Of a stretch of 64,000 nucleotides of DNA, positions 62,040 through 64,000 are shown in pieces (position 1 is the stretch's first letter; every line of letters starts with the position of its first letter). Made by a program: the position numbers and the translations under genes. This DNA is from Rhabditoides inermis (Eukaryota; Nematoda; Chromadorea; Rhabditida; Rhabditidae): the NCBI GenBank assembly GCA_963966185.1, contig CAWZYM010000318.1:580001-644000 (forward strand), written 5' to 3'. The notes under the pieces were generated by a model. The model had not been told where the DNA came from and made no database searches. It saw only the letters and a program-made list of their open reading frames with translations.

Positions 62040-63175
62040 TCCTCACTCACCTCTCTCCCAACTCCTGCTGTCTTCCCAGCAGCGATTGCACACAGTTGTC
62101 CGTCGGCTCAAACTCCCGCATATCAACCTGGAATACTCTTGAGTGACAAAAATACTATAAAATGACATACGTTTGGTGCTTCAGTCTATAAACTAGACTA
62201 TCATGAGAAAATTACACTGATGCCCGTTTCAATCCATCCTCGTTCCATTCCCTCCTATATACCATCTCCTCCCTCTCCCTCTCCCTTTTCTTTCTCTCTC
62301 TCTCTCTCTCCCCTCTCTCTCCACCCACCTGATCGAGATAGTTGTCTCCGCGCAAGTCCGCCTCCTCCACTTCTGAATAACACAACAACATATAATTTAT
62401 ACTCGTCGAAAATACGTTTCAAACTTCTCTTACACAGCAGAATTGTTTACAAAATTACATTTGCGTTTCACAAAGTACACCTATGATGCTATATTTTAAC
62501 GAGATTCAATTAGTTTGATTTATGAAACTTAAAAAAAAAACACACAAGACCCACCAATGGCGAATATGGGATACTCGGCGGCGTAGCGACGCGCGTGGAA
62601 ACGCTCCACGGCTGCCTGCACAAGTGGTCATCTCTCTCTTTCTCCCCCTCTCTCTCCCTCCCTCTCTCCCCCTCTCTCTCTCCCTCCCTCTCTCCCCCTC
62701 GCCCTCCCCTCTCTCTCTTCCCATACCTTCATGTCTGCCTCTTCCGACTGGAAATCCCACGACTTTGTGCGAGTGTCATTGGCGAATGCCCAATCGTCCG
62801 CCAGCCTGCAATCAACACGTCATGTTTCAATCACACAAAGTACTGTTTCAGCTCCCAAACAAGACACGTTTATTACGAAATACTAAATCTGTTCAATGTG
62901 AGCATGTTATCACCAGTTCACAAGTTCTTCCTTTGTTTTACCAAAAACATTTCTTGTACATGTCAGTCAAATAAACGTTGCATTCAAATACGCCCAAAAG
63001 AGAACTTGCCACTAACCAATCATGAGAATAACCCCACCTGTGTCGCAGCTTGCTGTATATGGCGGTCATAATCTCCATATTAGCCTTCCTCCACTGCTTT
63101 CCCAGATAGCGAGCTTGCATCTTCAACAGCTTCAACACATACACTTGGAAGACAGCCTGGAACAAGAATAGGTAA

Positions 63176-63227
<52 letters not shown>

Positions 63228-63836
63228 CTCCCTCTCACCAGTCTGATGCGCAGGCTTCTCTTGAGCATGGGCGCACTCTTGAATACGACCAGCATCATCG
63301 TCCGAGCGTGTTTCCACTTTGTCAGCTTGTTCAGAACCCTGAAAACACAAACAAACTACTACTGTATCCATACCATCCGTCATCCACCGACAAGAAGTAC
63401 TTAATTTTGTTTCACTAATATCAATCACAAATCAACAAAACAATTTCATTATAGAAAAAAATATGTTTCACGAAAAACCTACGATCATTAATCGTATACT
63501 CTTTTCAATGTGATCACTATTTGTACACAGACAACAAAAAATATTCATCAATCCGTTCCTCACTTTTTTATAACTTGTTCAAAAAAGCACACTTTCACCT
63601 TTCACCCAACCACAATCCTTCCAAGCAACTTCAATACATGGCAACTTGCACGACCCCGTCACTCACCAGCAGTTCGTTCACCTCTCACACCAGGTAACAG
63701 GTAACCTCCCCCCCTTACCTGAGCAGGTTGATCTGGCTGAACGCGCATCTCCACTGGCAGTAGCTGGCTGCAGTCGTGTCCGCCAGCCCCGCCCCCTCGC
63801 CCTCCACGTTCTCAGCCGACAACACTGGCCAGCTGT
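61591..63836 (-). CDS. STRIP1/Far11-like gene, C-terminal eight exons
   Basis: Minus-strand exons 63836-63719, 63338-63239, 63156-63038, 62805-62727, 62615-62555, 62372-62329, 62127-62051 and 61696-61591 (TGA) join with perfect phase. They encode the conserved STRIP C-terminus: INLLR-VLNKLTKWKHARTMMLVVF, KSAPMLKRSLRIRL, VYVLKLLKMQARYLGKQWRK, then AIYSKLRHR, DDWAFANDT, DFQSEEADMK, ERFHARRYA, DNCVQSLLG and WMESEVVRRRIDWDMLLENS, each matching human STRIP1 in order. STRIP proteins scaffold striatin, PP2A and GCK kinases in the STRIPAK complex, which controls Hippo signalling, cytoskeleton and cell fusion. No lesion is seen. The gene continues past the window edge, so this is likely the C-terminal part of the working copy. 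Confidence 0.9.
61728..62040. repeat. (CT)n tract in last STRIP intron
   Basis: CT repeat with CGCTGTTCT and CTAT variants; GA-rich on the coding (minus) strand. Its first 45 bases after the exon equal those at 45.8 kb, showing the two STRIP ends share the flank. Confidence 0.95.
63179..63227. repeat. (CT)n tract in STRIP intron
   Basis: Pure CT repeat; GA on the coding strand, directly after the donor of the exon 63338-63239. Confidence 0.95.
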
Positions 63837-64000
63837 CTGCAAGACACAACAGACAATCAGTCAAGACAAGAGACAACAACGCGTGCCGGCTTCTTTGATC
63901 GATATTAGCGTTTGAATGCGCGCGCTTGGGTCTCCTCGCGACTAGAAGATCGAATGCTAGAAGGTAGATCGAATGCGACAAGAGGGTAGATCAATTTTCT

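Overview
The window is nuclear DNA of a eukaryote, most probably a nematode. The best evidence is a complete nine-exon Str-type serpentine chemoreceptor gene (57.0-58.7 kb), a gene class known from nematodes, plus many short GT-AG introns, a CK1/TTBK-type kinase and pieces of a STRIP1/Far11-type STRIPAK gene. There are no bacterial operons, no CRISPR arrays and no convincing intact tRNA gene. Nearly all long open frames are artefacts of repeats; the real genes are exons of 50-160 bp, reconstructed here from splice sites, reading phase and protein similarity remembered from the families.

Layout. 0-4.8 kb: two weak spliced gene candidates, one RS/RGG-rich, with a GTACCC-rich hairpin between its exons. 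4.8-20.9 kb: a tandem satellite of about 235 bp per unit, roughly 60 units, with higher-order blocks of 5-6 units, interrupted at 13.4-14.7 kb by a 1.3-kb fold-back insertion. 21.3-25.8 kb (+): a gene with a C48/Ulp1-like peptidase domain, an AT-hook and C2H2-like zinc fingers. 26.2-31.4 kb (+): an 11-exon CK1/TTBK-like kinase whose 3-kb third intron carries two fold-back elements and 1.2 kb of pyrimidine repeat. 33.3-36.9 kb (+): the middle part of a STRIP gene, with a LINE fragment and several tRNA-like sequences in it. 36-47 kb: a cluster of palindromic (fold-back) elements, three or four of which carry a tRNA-like module in each arm. 43.2-45.4 kb (+): a 14-exon membrane-protein gene, possibly NDC1-like. 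45.7-48.4 kb (-): the N-terminal part plus two later exons of a STRIP gene, visibly broken, with a fold-back element exactly where the middle of the gene is missing. 49.1-50.4 kb (-): a second copy of the zinc-finger module. 51.2-54.2 kb (-): a 5'-truncated LINE with an intact 920-aa endonuclease/reverse transcriptase frame. 54.2-56.3 kb: a 2-kb palindrome. 57.0-58.7 kb (+): the chemoreceptor. 59.7-61.0 kb (-): an unidentified spliced gene candidate. 61.2-64 kb (-): the intact C-terminal part of STRIP, running out of the window, next to a remnant of the last exon of the 43-45 kb gene.

The main stories are structural. Several genes exist here as duplicated, inverted or complementary fragments (STRIP in three pieces, the zinc-finger module twice, the last exon of the 43-45 kb gene twice). 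Fold-back elements are abundant and at one place sit at the breakpoint of a gene deletion. Many short introns are almost pure GA or CT repeat, and neighbouring introns often have the complementary repeat, so they could pair in the transcript. Assignments rest on visual reading only; no alignment, splice predictor or RNA data was available.
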